Assembly (NCBI RefSeq): GCF_002938435.1
Contig: NZ_POQT01000041.1
Span: 1-43,165, forward strand
Direction: 5' to 3'
Source: Blastococcus saxobsidens
Lineage (GTDB): Bacteria; Actinomycetota; Actinomycetes; Mycobacteriales; Geodermatophilaceae
DNA length: 43,165 bases
In this document: positions 18,060-26,721 of the stretch, piece after piece
Layout: every line of letters starts with the position of its first letter
Position numbering within the stretch: position 1 is the stretch's first letter
Program-made: the position numbers and the translations under genes
The notes under the pieces: generated by a model
The model's database searches: none
The model's input: only the letters and a program-made list of their open reading frames with translations
What the model was told of the DNA's origin: nothing

Positions 18060-18236
18060 CGGCGGGGCACGACACGCCGGGTCGCCGGAGGAGTTCCCGG
18101 ACGATTCCCCCGGTCGCGCCGCGAAGGCCCGCAACCCGCGCCCGACCGGTGACGATGCCCACGGGGCCATCGTGCAGGATGGTGCGCAGCGGCCCGATTC
18201 CCGGTGCGCCTGCTGTCGCGCACCCCGCAGCGGGAT

Positions 18237-18242
18237 TACTCT
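18237..18242 (+). promoter_or_regulatory. -10 box of the DUF3499 gene
   Basis: TACTCT lies 18 nt before GTG 18261. Transcription would begin near 18249, downstream of the more distal in-frame starts at 18204 and 18246, so those are unlikely. Confidence 0.45.
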
Positions 18243-18260
18243 GCCTTGCGTGAGGAACCG

Positions 18261-18614
18261 GTGGTGAGGCAGTCACGTCGCTGCTCGCGCAGCGGCTGCG
18301 CGCAACCGGCAGCGGCGACCCTGACCTACGTCTACGCGGAGTCGACCGCTGTCGTGGGTCCGCTGGCGACGTTCTCCGAACCGCACAGCTACGACCTGTG
18401 CGAGTTCCACGGGGAGCGGCTGACCGTGCCCCGGGGGTGGGACGTCGTCCGGCACGAGATCGACATCGAGGACTCCGGTCCCACCGGTGACGACCTGCTG
18501 GCGCTGGCCGACGCGGTCCGCGAGGCGGCCCGCCCCGAGCCTCCCCGCGACCCGGCGGACGACGGCAGCGGCACCCGCCGCGGCCACCTGCGGGTCCTGC
18601 CCGACCTCCAGTAG
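18261..18614 (+). CDS. DUF3499 protein, Rv3258c-like
   Basis: Conserved actinobacterial protein of 117 residues with unknown function. RRCSRSGCAQPAAATLTYVY gives a C-x4-C pair near the N-terminus, and DLCEFHGERLTVPRGW gives a C-x2-H pair near residue 50. Together they could bind zinc. The stretch STAVVGPLATFSEPHSYDLC is diagnostic of the family. The C-terminus is acidic and variable. GTG 18261 or 18264 is the likely start. The gene precedes manB, as in M. tuberculosis (Rv3258c-Rv3257c), which hints at a link to mannose metabolism but does not prove one. Confidence 0.85.
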   Translation: MVRQSRRCSRSGCAQPAAATLTYVYAESTAVVGPLATFSEPHSYDLCEFHGERLTVPRGWDVVRHEIDIEDSGPTGDDLLALADAVREAARPEPPRDPADDGSGTRRGHLRVLPDLQ

Positions 18615-18661
18615 GAGGCCGGTCCACCGCTCGCGCGCGGATCTCCCGCCGACGGCACCGC

Positions 18662-18667
18662 TAGGGT
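18662..18667 (+). promoter_or_regulatory. -10 box of manB
   Basis: TAGGGT ends 7 nt before GTG 18675, the spacing expected for a leaderless transcript. Confidence 0.55.
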
Positions 18668-18674
18668 CGTCGGC

Positions 18675-20051
18675 GTGCCGGACCTGTCCTCGTTGATCAA
18701 GGCCTACGACGTGCGTGGCGTCGTCCCCGACGACTGGGACGAGCCGACCGCCCGCGCCATCGGCGCGGCGTTCGCCGAGTTCGTCCTCGCCGACTCCCGA
18801 GCCGCGACGGTGGTCACCGCGCACGACATGCGGGAGTCCTCGATCCCGCTGTCCCGCGCGTTCGCCGAGGGCGTCATCGCCCGCGGTCTGGACGTCGTCG
18901 AGGCGGGGCTGGGTTCCACCGACCTGCTGTACTTCGCCGCGGGCTCGCTGGACCTGCCCGGCGCGATGTTCACCGCCAGCCACAACCCGGCGCAGTACAA
19001 CGGCATCAAGATGTGCCGGGCCGGCGCCGCCCCGATCGGCCAGGACTCCGGGCTGGTCACGATCCGCGAGTGGGCGGAGCGGGACTCCTACGAGCGCGTG
19101 CCCGACCGCGTCGGGAGCGTCTCCCAGCGGGACGTGCTGGCCGAGTACGCCGCCCACCTGCGCTCGCTGGTGGACCTGTCCACCGTCCGGCCGCTGAAGG
19201 TCGTCGTCGACGCGGGCAACGGCATGGGCGGGCACACCGTCCCCGTGGTGCTGTCCGGCCTGCCGCTGGACATCGTGCCGCTGTACTTCGAGCTCGACGG
19301 GTCGTTCCCCAACCACGAGGCCAACCCGCTGGACCCGGCGAACCTGGTCGACCTGCAGGCCGCGGTGCGCGAGCACGGAGCCGACATCGGGCTGGCCTTC
19401 GACGGCGACGCCGACCGGGTGTTCGTCGTCGACGAGCGGGGGGAGCCGGTGAGCCCGTCGGCGATCACCGCGCTGGTCGCCGTCCGGGAGCTGGCCAAGG
19501 GTCGGGGGACCACGATCATCCACAACCTGATCACCTCCCGGGCCGTGCCGGAGATCGTCCGCGAGCACGGCGGCCAGCCGGTGCGCACGCGGGTGGGGCA
19601 CTCCTTCATCAAGGCCGAGATGGCCCGCACCGATGCGATCTTCGGCGGGGAGCACTCCGCGCACTACTACTTCCGCGACTTCTGGCGGGCCGACACGGGC
19701 ATGCTCGCCGCCATGCACGTCCTCGCCGCGCTGGGGGAGCAGGGCCGGTCGCTGTCGGAGCTCACCGCGGCCTACTCGCGGTACGCGGCGTCGGGTGAGA
19801 TCAACTCCACCGTCACCGACGCACCGGCCCGGGTGGCCGAGGTGCGCGGCGTCTTCGAGGAGGAGGGTGCGACGGTGGACGAGCTGGACGGTCTGACCGT
19901 CGAGCTCCCCGACGGCGCGTGGTTCAACCTGCGCGCCAGCAACACCGAGCCGCTGCTGCGGCTGAACGTGGAGGCGCCGGACGTGGCGCGGATGACCGAG
20001 CTGCGCGACCGTGTGCTGAGCACGGTGCGCGGGGGACAGGAGCAGACATGA
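18675..20051 (+). CDS. manB: phosphomannomutase/phosphoglucomutase ManB
   Basis: Alpha-D-phosphohexomutase of 458 residues that interconverts mannose-6-phosphate and mannose-1-phosphate (Rv3257c). The active serine is S102 in FTASHNPAQYNG. The metal-binding loop FDGDADR is at 242-248. The sugar-specificity loop GEHSAHYYFRDF and the phosphate-binding loop RASNTEPLLRLN are intact, so all four domains are present. Its stop overlaps the start of the Trm112-like gene (ATGA), which itself overlaps the SIS gene, forming a tight three-gene operon. The product is the substrate of the pyrophosphorylase at 7515. Confidence 0.95.
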   Translation: MPDLSSLIKAYDVRGVVPDDWDEPTARAIGAAFAEFVLADSRAATVVTAHDMRESSIPLSRAFAEGVIARGLDVVEAGLGSTDLLYFAAGSLDLPGAMFTASHNPAQYNGIKMCRAGAAPIGQDSGLVTIREWAERDSYERVPDRVGSVSQRDVLAEYAAHLRSLVDLSTVRPLKVVVDAGNGMGGHTVPVVLSGLPLDIVPLYFELDGSFPNHEANPLDPANLVDLQAAVREHGADIGLAFDGDADRVFVVDERGEPVSPSAITALVAVRELAKGRGTTIIHNLITSRAVPEIVREHGGQPVRTRVGHSFIKAEMARTDAIFGGEHSAHYYFRDFWRADTGMLAAMHVLAALGEQGRSLSELTAAYSRYAASGEINSTVTDAPARVAEVRGVFEEEGATVDELDGLTVELPDGAWFNLRASNTEPLLRLNVEAPDVARMTELRDRVLSTVRGGQEQT

Positions 20052-20260
20052 CCGGAACCCAGGGCGCGACGGCGGGCGGCCCGCTGGGCCTGGACCCCGA
20101 CCTGCTGTCGATCCTCGCCTGCCCCGACACCCACCACACCCCGCTGACCGTCGACGAGGCAGCCGGCGAGCTGGTCTGCGGCACGTGCCACCGCGGCTTC
20201 CCGGTGCGGGACGGCATCCCCGTCCTGCTCCTCGACGAGGCCCGCAACCGCGCGTCATGA
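20048..20260 (+). CDS. Trm112-like small protein
   Basis: 70 residues, Trm112p/UPF0434-like. Family members are small zinc-ribbon proteins, some of which activate methyltransferases. Here PDLLSILACPDTHHTPL is followed by LVCGTCHRGFPVRDGIPVLL. The second CxxC (CGTC) is intact, but the first pair is reduced to one cysteine, with the second place taken by threonine. The nearby histidines might substitute. Both ends overlap neighbours by 4 bp (ATGA), so the protein is translationally coupled to ManB and the SIS protein. Confidence 0.85.
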   Translation: MTGTQGATAGGPLGLDPDLLSILACPDTHHTPLTVDEAAGELVCGTCHRGFPVRDGIPVLLLDEARNRAS

Positions 20261-21399
20261 CCTCGCCCGAGCTCGCCGAGGAGGTCCTCGACGACCTCGA
20301 CCTGCTGCGCGCCCGTGATCCGCGCGGGCTGCTGCCGGCGGTCGCCGGTGCCGGCGCCCAGGTGCGGGAGACCACCCGGCTGACCGAGGAGGCCGGGCTC
20401 GAGCGGGTCACCGACGGCGGGCGTCCGCGCGGCCTGATCATCGTGGGCCGGCGGGAGGGGGCGGTCGCCGGCTCCGTGCTGCGCGCCCTGCTCGGACCGT
20501 CCAGCCCCGTGACGGTGGACGTCGTGCCCGGGCCGGCGCTGCCCGTGTGGGCCGGTCCCAGCGACATCGCCGTCGTCGCCACGCGCACCGGCGCCGGGAC
20601 CTACGCCGTCGGCCCGGCCTACGAGGCTGCCCGCCGCGGCGTCTCCCTCGTGGGTATCGGCCCCGAGGACGCGCCGCTGCGCGCTGCCTGCGCAGGCGCA
20701 CGCGCCCCGTACGTGGCGCTGCCGCACACCCGGGTGCGGCACACCACGCTCTGGTCCCTGCTCACGCCGATGCTCCGGCTGGCCACCGACCTCGGCCTGC
20801 TGCCCGCGGGGGTCGCCGACGTGGAGGGGGTCGCCGCGGCGCTCGACGAGACCGCCGCGGAGTGCGGCCCGGCGCGGGAGTCCTTCGTCAACCCGGCCAA
20901 GACGCTGGCGCTGGAGCTGCTCGACGCGCTGCCGGTGGTCGCCGCGGAGGGGCCCCTGGCGGGTGCGGCCGCGACCCGGGTGGCCGACCAGCTGGCCACC
21001 CTCGCCGGGCTGCCGGTGACCGAGTTCCGGCTGCCGGACCAGCGGGTCGCCGCCTGCGCCGTGCTGGGTGGGCCGCTGGCCCCGCGCGACGGCGGCGACT
21101 TCTTCCGCGACCGCTCGGACGACGAGGGCCGGCGGCTGCGCCTGCTGACGATCCGGGATCCCGAGGCCGGCGGGCACGACGGCGCGGGGGAGCGCGAGCC
21201 GCGCTCGGCGGACGAGGCGCTGCAGCAGGTGCTGCGGACCGCCGCCACCCACAACGTCCCGGTCAGCGGGCTGGCCGAGCACGGGGACCCGGTGCGCTTC
21301 GGCCGGTTGCCGCGGCTGGCCCGGCAGGTGGCCGTCGCCGACTTCAGCGCCGTCTACCTGGCGCTGGCGCTCGACGCCGAGCGGGCGTTGCCCACCTGA
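20257..21399 (+). CDS. SIS-domain sugar isomerase-like protein
   Basis: 380-residue protein corresponding to Rv3256c, annotated in many actinobacteria as SIS domain or phosphomannose isomerase-like. GLIIVGRREGAVAGSVLRAL resembles the first SIS strand-helix unit, and the second strand carries SDIAVVATRTGAGTYAVGPAYEAARRG. The pairing of a PGI/PMI-type fold with manB suggests a role in mannose-6-phosphate supply, possibly redundant with manA at 24403. The activity is inferred from the family, not seen. The start lies in an ATGA overlap with the Trm112-like gene. Confidence 0.8.
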   Translation: MTSPELAEEVLDDLDLLRARDPRGLLPAVAGAGAQVRETTRLTEEAGLERVTDGGRPRGLIIVGRREGAVAGSVLRALLGPSSPVTVDVVPGPALPVWAGPSDIAVVATRTGAGTYAVGPAYEAARRGVSLVGIGPEDAPLRAACAGARAPYVALPHTRVRHTTLWSLLTPMLRLATDLGLLPAGVADVEGVAAALDETAAECGPARESFVNPAKTLALELLDALPVVAAEGPLAGAAATRVADQLATLAGLPVTEFRLPDQRVAACAVLGGPLAPRDGGDFFRDRSDDEGRRLRLLTIRDPEAGGHDGAGEREPRSADEALQQVLRTAATHNVPVSGLAEHGDPVRFGRLPRLARQVAVADFSAVYLALALDAERALPT

Positions 21400-21524
21400 G
21401 TTCGCGCCGGGCGTTCTTGCCGTCCCCGACGGGGTACGGGGGGAGGCGCCCGTGCGGGACCGGGACGGACAGGCCAGCATCACTGGGACGGCGCGCGGGC
21501 GCCGACCGACGGAAGGACCTCGGC

Positions 21525-22451
21525 GTGGCGGGTGGGCTCGTAGCTCTGCTGGACGACGTGGCGGTGCTCGCGCGAGCCGCGGCCGCCTCGATCGACGACA
21601 TCGGGGCCGCGGCCGGGCGGGCCAGCATCAAGGCCGCCGGCGTCGTGGTGGACGACACCGCGGTCACGCCGCAGTACGTGCACGGGCTGAACGCCGACCG
21701 CGAACTGCCGATCATCCGCAAGATCGCGCTGGGGTCGCTGCGCAACAAGCTGCTGGTCATCCTTCCGGCGATCCTGCTGCTCAGCCAGTTCCTGCCGTTC
21801 CTGCTGACCCCGATCCTCATGATCGGTGGGGCCTACCTCTGCTACGAGGGTGCGGAGAAGATCTGGCACAAGATCAGCGGTCATGCCGAGGCGCACGCGT
21901 CGGTCGAGGACGCGCTGCCCGACGAGAAGACGATCGTCAGCGGGGCCGTGCGCACCGACTTCATCCTGTCGGCCGAGATCATGGTCATCTCGCTCAACGA
22001 GGTGGCCAGCGAGGCGTTCGTGTCCCGGGCGATCATCCTGATCGTCGTCGCCCTCGGCATCACCGTGCTCGTCTACGGCGTCGTCGGCCTGATCGTGAAG
22101 ATGGACGACATCGGGCTGAGCCTGGCGCAGCGCTCGGGCAAGGGCGTGGCCGCCTTCGGCCGCGGGCTGGTCAAGGGCATGCCGAAGCTGCTCACCGCCC
22201 TCACCGTGGTCGGCACCGCCGCGATGCTCTGGGTCGGCGGGCACATCATCCTGCTGGGCACCGACGAGCTGGGCTTCCACCCGATCTACGAGTTCGTGCA
22301 CCACCTCGAGGAGGCGGCGCACGACGCGACCGGCGCCCTCGGCGGCGTCGTCGGCTGGCTGGTCAACACGCTGGGCAGCGCGATCCTGGGGCTGGTCGTC
22401 GGCGCGCTCATCGTCGTCGTGATGAACCTGACCGTGCACCGCAAGAAGTAG
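21525..22451 (+). CDS. DUF808 inner-membrane protein, YedI-like
   Basis: 308 residues, DUF808 family, function unknown. The family's N-terminal soluble stretch (ALLDDVAVLARAAAASIDDI, then AAGVVVDDTAVTPQYVHG) is followed by several long hydrophobic helices from about residue 72 (LLVILPAILLLSQFLPFLLT) to the C-terminus. GTG 21525 is preceded by GGAAGGA at good distance. The last base of the TAG stop is also the first base of a palindromic 3'-end element. The 125 bp upstream carry no obvious -10 box at the usual close distance. Confidence 0.85.
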   Translation: MAGGLVALLDDVAVLARAAAASIDDIGAAAGRASIKAAGVVVDDTAVTPQYVHGLNADRELPIIRKIALGSLRNKLLVILPAILLLSQFLPFLLTPILMIGGAYLCYEGAEKIWHKISGHAEAHASVEDALPDEKTIVSGAVRTDFILSAEIMVISLNEVASEAFVSRAIILIVVALGITVLVYGVVGLIVKMDDIGLSLAQRSGKGVAAFGRGLVKGMPKLLTALTVVGTAAMLWVGGHIILLGTDELGFHPIYEFVHHLEEAAHDATGALGGVVGWLVNTLGSAILGLVVGALIVVVMNLTVHRKK

Positions 22452-22507
22452 AAGGACCCCGTCCCTCTCATGCCTCGCACGCTCGGCACGAGCCTCCGGA
22501 CGGGGCC
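22451..22507 (+). repeat. palindromic 3'-end element, copy (iii)
   Basis: A 57-bp copy directly abutting the DUF808 stop codon. The outer arms are GGACCCCGTCC and GGACGGGGCC, and the inner stem is TGCC/GGCA around TCGCACGCTC. Confidence 0.9.
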
Positions 22508-22567
22508 TTGCGCGGTGTGGTCCGCGTCTCGGCGCATCACCACTCGGCGCGGGGGACAGTAGGAGCC

Positions 22568-24316
22568 ATGCACCCGGGGGAGACCGACCGCACGCTGCTG
22601 TCGCCGGAGCGCCGTCGCGCCGACCGCGCCCGCCTGGCCACCGACGTCGTCGACGTCCTCGTGATCGGGGGCGGGGTGACCGGCGCCGGCGCCGCGCTGG
22701 ACGCCGCCAGCCGCGGGCTGTCCGTGGGCCTGCTCGAGGCCCGCGACTGGGCGGCGGGCACCTCCAGCCGGTCCAGCAAGCTGATCCACGGCGGCCTGCG
22801 CTACCTGGAGCAGATGGCGTTCCCGCTCGTGCACGAGGCGCTCAAGGAGCGGGCCCGGCTGGTGCGCACCATCGCCCCGCACCTGGTCCGGCCGCTGCCG
22901 TTCCTGCTCCCGCTCACTTCGCCGGTGTGGCACCGCGCCTACTACGGCGCGGGCGTGGCCCTGTACGACGCGATGGGCGCCGCGTTCGCCCGTGACCGGG
23001 CGATCCCGCGCCACCGGCACCTCTCCCGCCGCAGGACGCTGCAGGCGTTCCCGGGCCTGCGCCGGGACGCCGTCCGCGGGGCCATCAAGTACTGGGACGC
23101 CCAGGTCGACGACGCCCGGCACACCCTGGCGGTGGTGCGGACGGCGGCCGGCTACGGCGCCTCCGTGCTGTCCAGCGCCCGCGTGGTCGGGCTGCTCCGC
23201 GACGGCGACGGGCCGGACGCCGCGGTGATCGGCGCGGAGGTCGCCGACCTCACCGACGGTTCCTCGTTCACGGTCCGTGCGCGCAGCGTCATCGCGGCCA
23301 CCGGGGTGTGGAGCGACGACGTCGGCGCGATGCTCGGCGTCTCCGCGCCGAGCCTGAAGGTGCGCGCCTCCAAGGGCGTCCACCTGCTCGTGCCGAAGGC
23401 GGCCATCGACGGTGGGGACGTCGGCCCGAACGGGCTGATCCTCCGGACGCCGACCAGCGTGCTGTTCGTGATCCCGTGGGCCGAGCAGTGGATCGTCGGC
23501 ACCACCGACACCCCGTGGAAGCTCGACCGCGACCACCCGGCCGCGAGCAGCGCCGACATCGAGTACCTGCTCGAGCAGGTCAACCGGGTGCTCACCCGGC
23601 CGCTGTCGACCGAGGACATCGTGGGCGTCTACGCGGGCCTGCGCCCGCTGCTGGCCGGTGAGTCCGACGAGACCAGCCGGCTCTCCCGCGAGCACGCCGT
23701 CGTCATGCCGGTGCCGGGGCTGGTGCTGGTCGCCGGGGGCAAGTACACGACCTACCGGGTGATGGCGGCCGACGCCGTCGACGCTGCCGTCGAGCGGCTG
23801 CCCGGGGCGCCGCGGTCGCGGACGGCGGAGCTGCCGCTGGTGGGCGCGCGCCGCTGGGCCGGGGTGCGGGACCGCGCGCCCGCGCTGGCGAGCGGGTACG
23901 GGGTGCCGCAGGAGGCGGTCGAGCGGCTGCTGCGCCGGCACGGGGACCAGGTGACCGCCGTCCTGGACCTGGTCCGGGCCGACCCGACGCTCGGCCGCCC
24001 GCTGCCCGGCGCCCCCCACCACCTCGCCGCGGAGGTCATCCACGCGGTGACCGCCGAGGGTGCCCTGCACCTGGACGACGTCCTCACCCGGCGGACCCGC
24101 ATCTCCATCGAGACGCCGCACCGGGGCGTGGAGTCCGCCCCGGAGGTCGCGCGGCTGATGGCCACCGTGCACGGGTGGGAGGACGACTTCCTGGCCCGCG
24201 AGATCGCGCACTACGAGGCGCGGGTGGCGGCGGAGCGGGAGTCGCAGCGGATGCCCGACGACCGGACCGCCGACGCCGCCCGCCTGGGTGCACCGGACGT
24301 CCGCGCCGGCGTCTGA
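22568..24316 (+). CDS. glpD: glycerol-3-phosphate dehydrogenase GlpD
   Basis: FAD-dependent, membrane-associated dehydrogenase of 582 residues oxidising glycerol-3-phosphate to dihydroxyacetone phosphate with electrons to quinone. The dinucleotide-binding fold VLVIGGGVTGAGAALDAASR is near 29-48, followed by the family signature SSRSSKLIHGGLRYLEQ. Later landmarks are KGVHLLVPK, GTTDTPW, YAGLRPLL and GGKYTTYRVMA. A C-terminal DAO_C domain ends at about residue 560. ATG 22568 follows AGGAG closely, and GACAGT at 22555-22560 may be its -10 box, so either a ribosome site or leaderless start is possible. Confidence 0.93.
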   Translation: MHPGETDRTLLSPERRRADRARLATDVVDVLVIGGGVTGAGAALDAASRGLSVGLLEARDWAAGTSSRSSKLIHGGLRYLEQMAFPLVHEALKERARLVRTIAPHLVRPLPFLLPLTSPVWHRAYYGAGVALYDAMGAAFARDRAIPRHRHLSRRRTLQAFPGLRRDAVRGAIKYWDAQVDDARHTLAVVRTAAGYGASVLSSARVVGLLRDGDGPDAAVIGAEVADLTDGSSFTVRARSVIAATGVWSDDVGAMLGVSAPSLKVRASKGVHLLVPKAAIDGGDVGPNGLILRTPTSVLFVIPWAEQWIVGTTDTPWKLDRDHPAASSADIEYLLEQVNRVLTRPLSTEDIVGVYAGLRPLLAGESDETSRLSREHAVVMPVPGLVLVAGGKYTTYRVMAADAVDAAVERLPGAPRSRTAELPLVGARRWAGVRDRAPALASGYGVPQEAVERLLRRHGDQVTAVLDLVRADPTLGRPLPGAPHHLAAEVIHAVTAEGALHLDDVLTRRTRISIETPHRGVESAPEVARLMATVHGWEDDFLAREIAHYEARVAAERESQRMPDDRTADAARLGAPDVRAGV

Positions 24317-24339
24317 CCGCGACCCGTCGGGGTGATCCT

Positions 24340-24354
24340 GCGCACCTGGTGTGC
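24340..24354. promoter_or_regulatory. near-palindrome upstream of manA
   Basis: GCGCACC-T-GGTGTGC is a 15-bp inverted repeat with one mismatch, centred about 43 bp upstream of the manA -10 box. It could be a regulator site. Nothing in the sequence identifies the regulator. Confidence 0.25.
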
Positions 24355-24387
24355 CTGTGGGCATTCCTGAACCGGCCGTCCCGCACG

Positions 24388-24393
24388 TAACCT
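24388..24393 (+). promoter_or_regulatory. -10 box of manA
   Basis: TAACCT ends 9 nt before ATG 24403. TTCCTG at 24364-24369 is a possible -35 with 18-bp spacing. Confidence 0.5.
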
Positions 24394-24402
24394 GCCAGCA
24401 CG

Positions 24403-25578
24403 ATGTGGCAGCTCAGCAACGGTGTGCGCTTCTACCCCTGGGGTAGCCGCACCGTCATCCCCGATCTCCTGGGTCGGCCCGTGCCCGCCGACCGGCCGCA
24501 CGCGGAGCTGTGGGTCGGTGCGCACCCCGACGAGCCGAGCGTCCTGTCCGACGGCCGCCCGCTGGACAAGGCGATCGCCACGGAGCCCGAGGTGCTGCTC
24601 GGCAGCCGGGTGCTGGAGCGATTCGGGCCGCGGCTGCCCTTCCTGATGAAGGTGCTCGCCGCCGAGACCCCGCTGTCGCTGCAGGCGCACCCGACGACGG
24701 AGCAGGCCGAGATCGGCTACGCGGCCGAGGAGGCCGCCGGCATCTCGCACGACGACCCCACGCGCACGTTCAAGGATCCCTTCCACAAGCCCGAGCTGCT
24801 GCTGGCGCTGACCACGTTCGAGGCGCTCTGCGGGTTCCGGCCGGTGGAGGAGTCGCTGCACTGCCTGGCCAAGCTGCAGGTGCCCGAGCTCAAGCCGACG
24901 ATCGCGGCGCTGGCCCGGGGAGGGCTCCGGGCGGCGATCCCGCAGCTGCTGGCGTTGACGGGGGAGCGGCGCGCGGAGCTGGTGTCGGCGGTGGCCACCG
25001 CCGCGGCGCGGTTCGTGGCCGCGCACGACCCGGAGTTCATCAACACCTACCGCTGGGCGGCGACGCTGGCGGAGACCTATCCCGGTGACCCGGGCGTGGT
25101 CATCTCGCTGATGTGCAACCACCTCAAGCTGGCGCCGGGCGAGGCGGTCTTCCTGCCGGCGGGCAACCTGCACGCCTACCTGTCGGGCGCTGGTGTGGAG
25201 GTGATGGCGAGCTCGGACAACGTGCTGCGCGGTGGCCTGACCGCCAAGCACGTCGACCTCGCCGCGCTCATCGAGGTGCTGGACTTCTCCGACGGCCGCG
25301 TGCCGGTGATCCACCCGGTGCTCGGCCCCGGCGGGCTGCGGTACCCGGTGCCGGTGGCCGACTTCGACCTCACCCGGGTGCACCTGGACGAGCAATCGGG
25401 CGTCCTCACCACCCGGGGGCCGCAGCTGCTGCTGTGCACCGAGGGGTCGGCCGTCCTGGCCTCGACCGACGGCGAGCTCGGCCTGGAGAAGGGCCGCTCG
25501 GCGTTCGTGCCGGCCGGCGCCCCGGTCAGCGCCCGCGGCCCCGCCGTCCTCTACCGGGTGACCACGAACCTCACCTGA
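24403..25578 (+). CDS. manA: mannose-6-phosphate isomerase ManA
   Basis: Type I zinc-dependent isomerase of 391 residues, interconverting fructose-6-phosphate and mannose-6-phosphate (Rv3255c). The zinc-binding region is SLQAHPTTEQAE (Q and H ligands) with FKDPFHKPELLLALT, and the catalytic cupin signature EAVFLPAGNLHAYLSGAGVEVMASSDNVLRGGLTAKH is divided here as LPAGNLHAYLSG and ASSDNVLRGGLTAKH. The C-terminal cupin fold is complete. It is the entry step of GDP-mannose synthesis, completed by manB and the pyrophosphorylase in this window. Confidence 0.95.
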   Translation: MWQLSNGVRFYPWGSRTVIPDLLGRPVPADRPHAELWVGAHPDEPSVLSDGRPLDKAIATEPEVLLGSRVLERFGPRLPFLMKVLAAETPLSLQAHPTTEQAEIGYAAEEAAGISHDDPTRTFKDPFHKPELLLALTTFEALCGFRPVEESLHCLAKLQVPELKPTIAALARGGLRAAIPQLLALTGERRAELVSAVATAAARFVAAHDPEFINTYRWAATLAETYPGDPGVVISLMCNHLKLAPGEAVFLPAGNLHAYLSGAGVEVMASSDNVLRGGLTAKHVDLAALIEVLDFSDGRVPVIHPVLGPGGLRYPVPVADFDLTRVHLDEQSGVLTTRGPQLLLCTEGSAVLASTDGELGLEKGRSAFVPAGAPVSARGPAVLYRVTTNLT

Positions 25579-25660
25579 GCGGTCCAGGTTCGCGGGGCCA
25601 GCAGCCACCGCTGACGCCTCTGGCCCGGCGTTGCGTCGCGGGACGAGCCACGGACCGGCC

Positions 25661-25666
25661 TAGCGT
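25661..25666 (+). promoter_or_regulatory. -10 box of first HNH gene
   Basis: TAGCGT lies 37 nt upstream of GTG 25704, leaving a leader of about 30 nt with a GGTGGGGGA ribosome site. Confidence 0.4.
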
Positions 25667-25703
25667 CGGAGGCGCAAGTAGTTCCGGCTGGTGGGGGATC
25701 TCC

Positions 25704-26594
25704 GTGCACGTCCGACCCGCCCGGCTCGCCGGTGTGGCCCTCGCCGTCGGGCTGGTGCCTGCGCTGGCCGGCTGCCTCGAGGTGGCGCAGACCGCGAGCG
25801 ACGCTCCGTCGTCGGTGACATCCGAGGCCGGCGTGCCCGCGGGAACGGCGCCGGTCGCCGGCTCGGCGCTCGAGGCGCTGGAGCGGATCGAGGTCAAGGG
25901 ACGGGCGCCCCGCACGGGATACGAGCGCGAGAACTTCGGCGACGGCTGGGTGGACACCGACCGCAACGGCTGCGACACCCGCAACGACGTCCTGGCCCGC
26001 GACCTCACCGGCGAGACGTTCCGGCCCGGCACGCGCGACTGCGTGGTGCTCACCGGCACGCTCGCCGACCCCTACTCCGGTCGGGTCATCGAGTTCCAGC
26101 GCGGGGAGGGCACCAGCGAGGCCGTCCAGATCGACCACGTGGTGGCGCTGTCGGACGCCTGGCAGAAGGGCGCCCAGGGCTGGGACGAGCAGACGCGGGT
26201 CCGGTTCGGCAACGACCCGCTCAACCTCCTGGCCGCCGACGGCCCGCTCAACATGCAGAAGGGCGACGGCGACGCCGCCACCTGGCTGCCGCCGAACACC
26301 GGCTACCGCTGCGCGTACGTGGCGCGCCAGGTCGCGGTCAAGGCGACCTACGGGCTGTGGGCCACCCAGGCAGAACGGGAGGCGATGGCCGGCGTCCTGG
26401 CGGGCTGCCCGGACGAGCCGCTGCCGACCGGCAACGGCGGCGAGGAGCCGGTACCGGCTCCCGGTCCCGACGCGCCCGTCTACGCCGACTGCGCCGCGGT
26501 GCGTGCCGCCGGAGCGGCGCCGATCCACCGCGGTGACCCCGGCTGGTCGGACGGCTTCGACGGCGACGGCGACGGCGTGGGCTGTGAGTCCTGA
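25704..26594 (+). CDS. HNH (DUF1524) lipoprotein with Excalibur domain
   Basis: 296-residue secreted lipoprotein. The signal peptide ends in the lipobox ALAGC with C24 as lipid anchor. Residues 62-235 form an HNH domain of the GmrSD C-terminal/DUF1524 type: [36 protein letters not shown] (D144, H145) and [19 protein letters not shown] (N170, N183, K186). The last 40 residues are an Excalibur calcium-binding motif ending in DGDGDGVGCE. Family knowledge suggests a DNA nuclease acting at the cell surface, for nutrient scavenging, competition or DNA processing. The role is inferred. It is a tandem paralogue of the gene at 26722. Confidence 0.85.
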   Translation: MHVRPARLAGVALAVGLVPALAGCLEVAQTASDAPSSVTSEAGVPAGTAPVAGSALEALERIEVKGRAPRTGYERENFGDGWVDTDRNGCDTRNDVLARDLTGETFRPGTRDCVVLTGTLADPYSGRVIEFQRGEGTSEAVQIDHVVALSDAWQKGAQGWDEQTRVRFGNDPLNLLAADGPLNMQKGDGDAATWLPPNTGYRCAYVARQVAVKATYGLWATQAEREAMAGVLAGCPDEPLPTGNGGEEPVPAPGPDAPVYADCAAVRAAGAAPIHRGDPGWSDGFDGDGDGVGCES

Positions 26595-26682
26595 AGCTGC
26601 TGGTGAGGCGGCTGTGAGGTGCTGCGCGGAGGCGCTGGGCGGATCGGTGCGTGTCGTGACCTGTCGGGGACGGGACTGCGCC

Positions 26683-26688
26683 TAGGTT
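26683..26688 (+). promoter_or_regulatory. -10 box of second HNH gene
   Basis: TAGGTT lies 33 nt before GTG 26722. The leader carries CGGGGAGAA as ribosome site. Confidence 0.4.
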
Positions 26689-26721
26689 CCGGAGCGCTGT
26701 CGTCTCGTACCGGGGAGAAAC

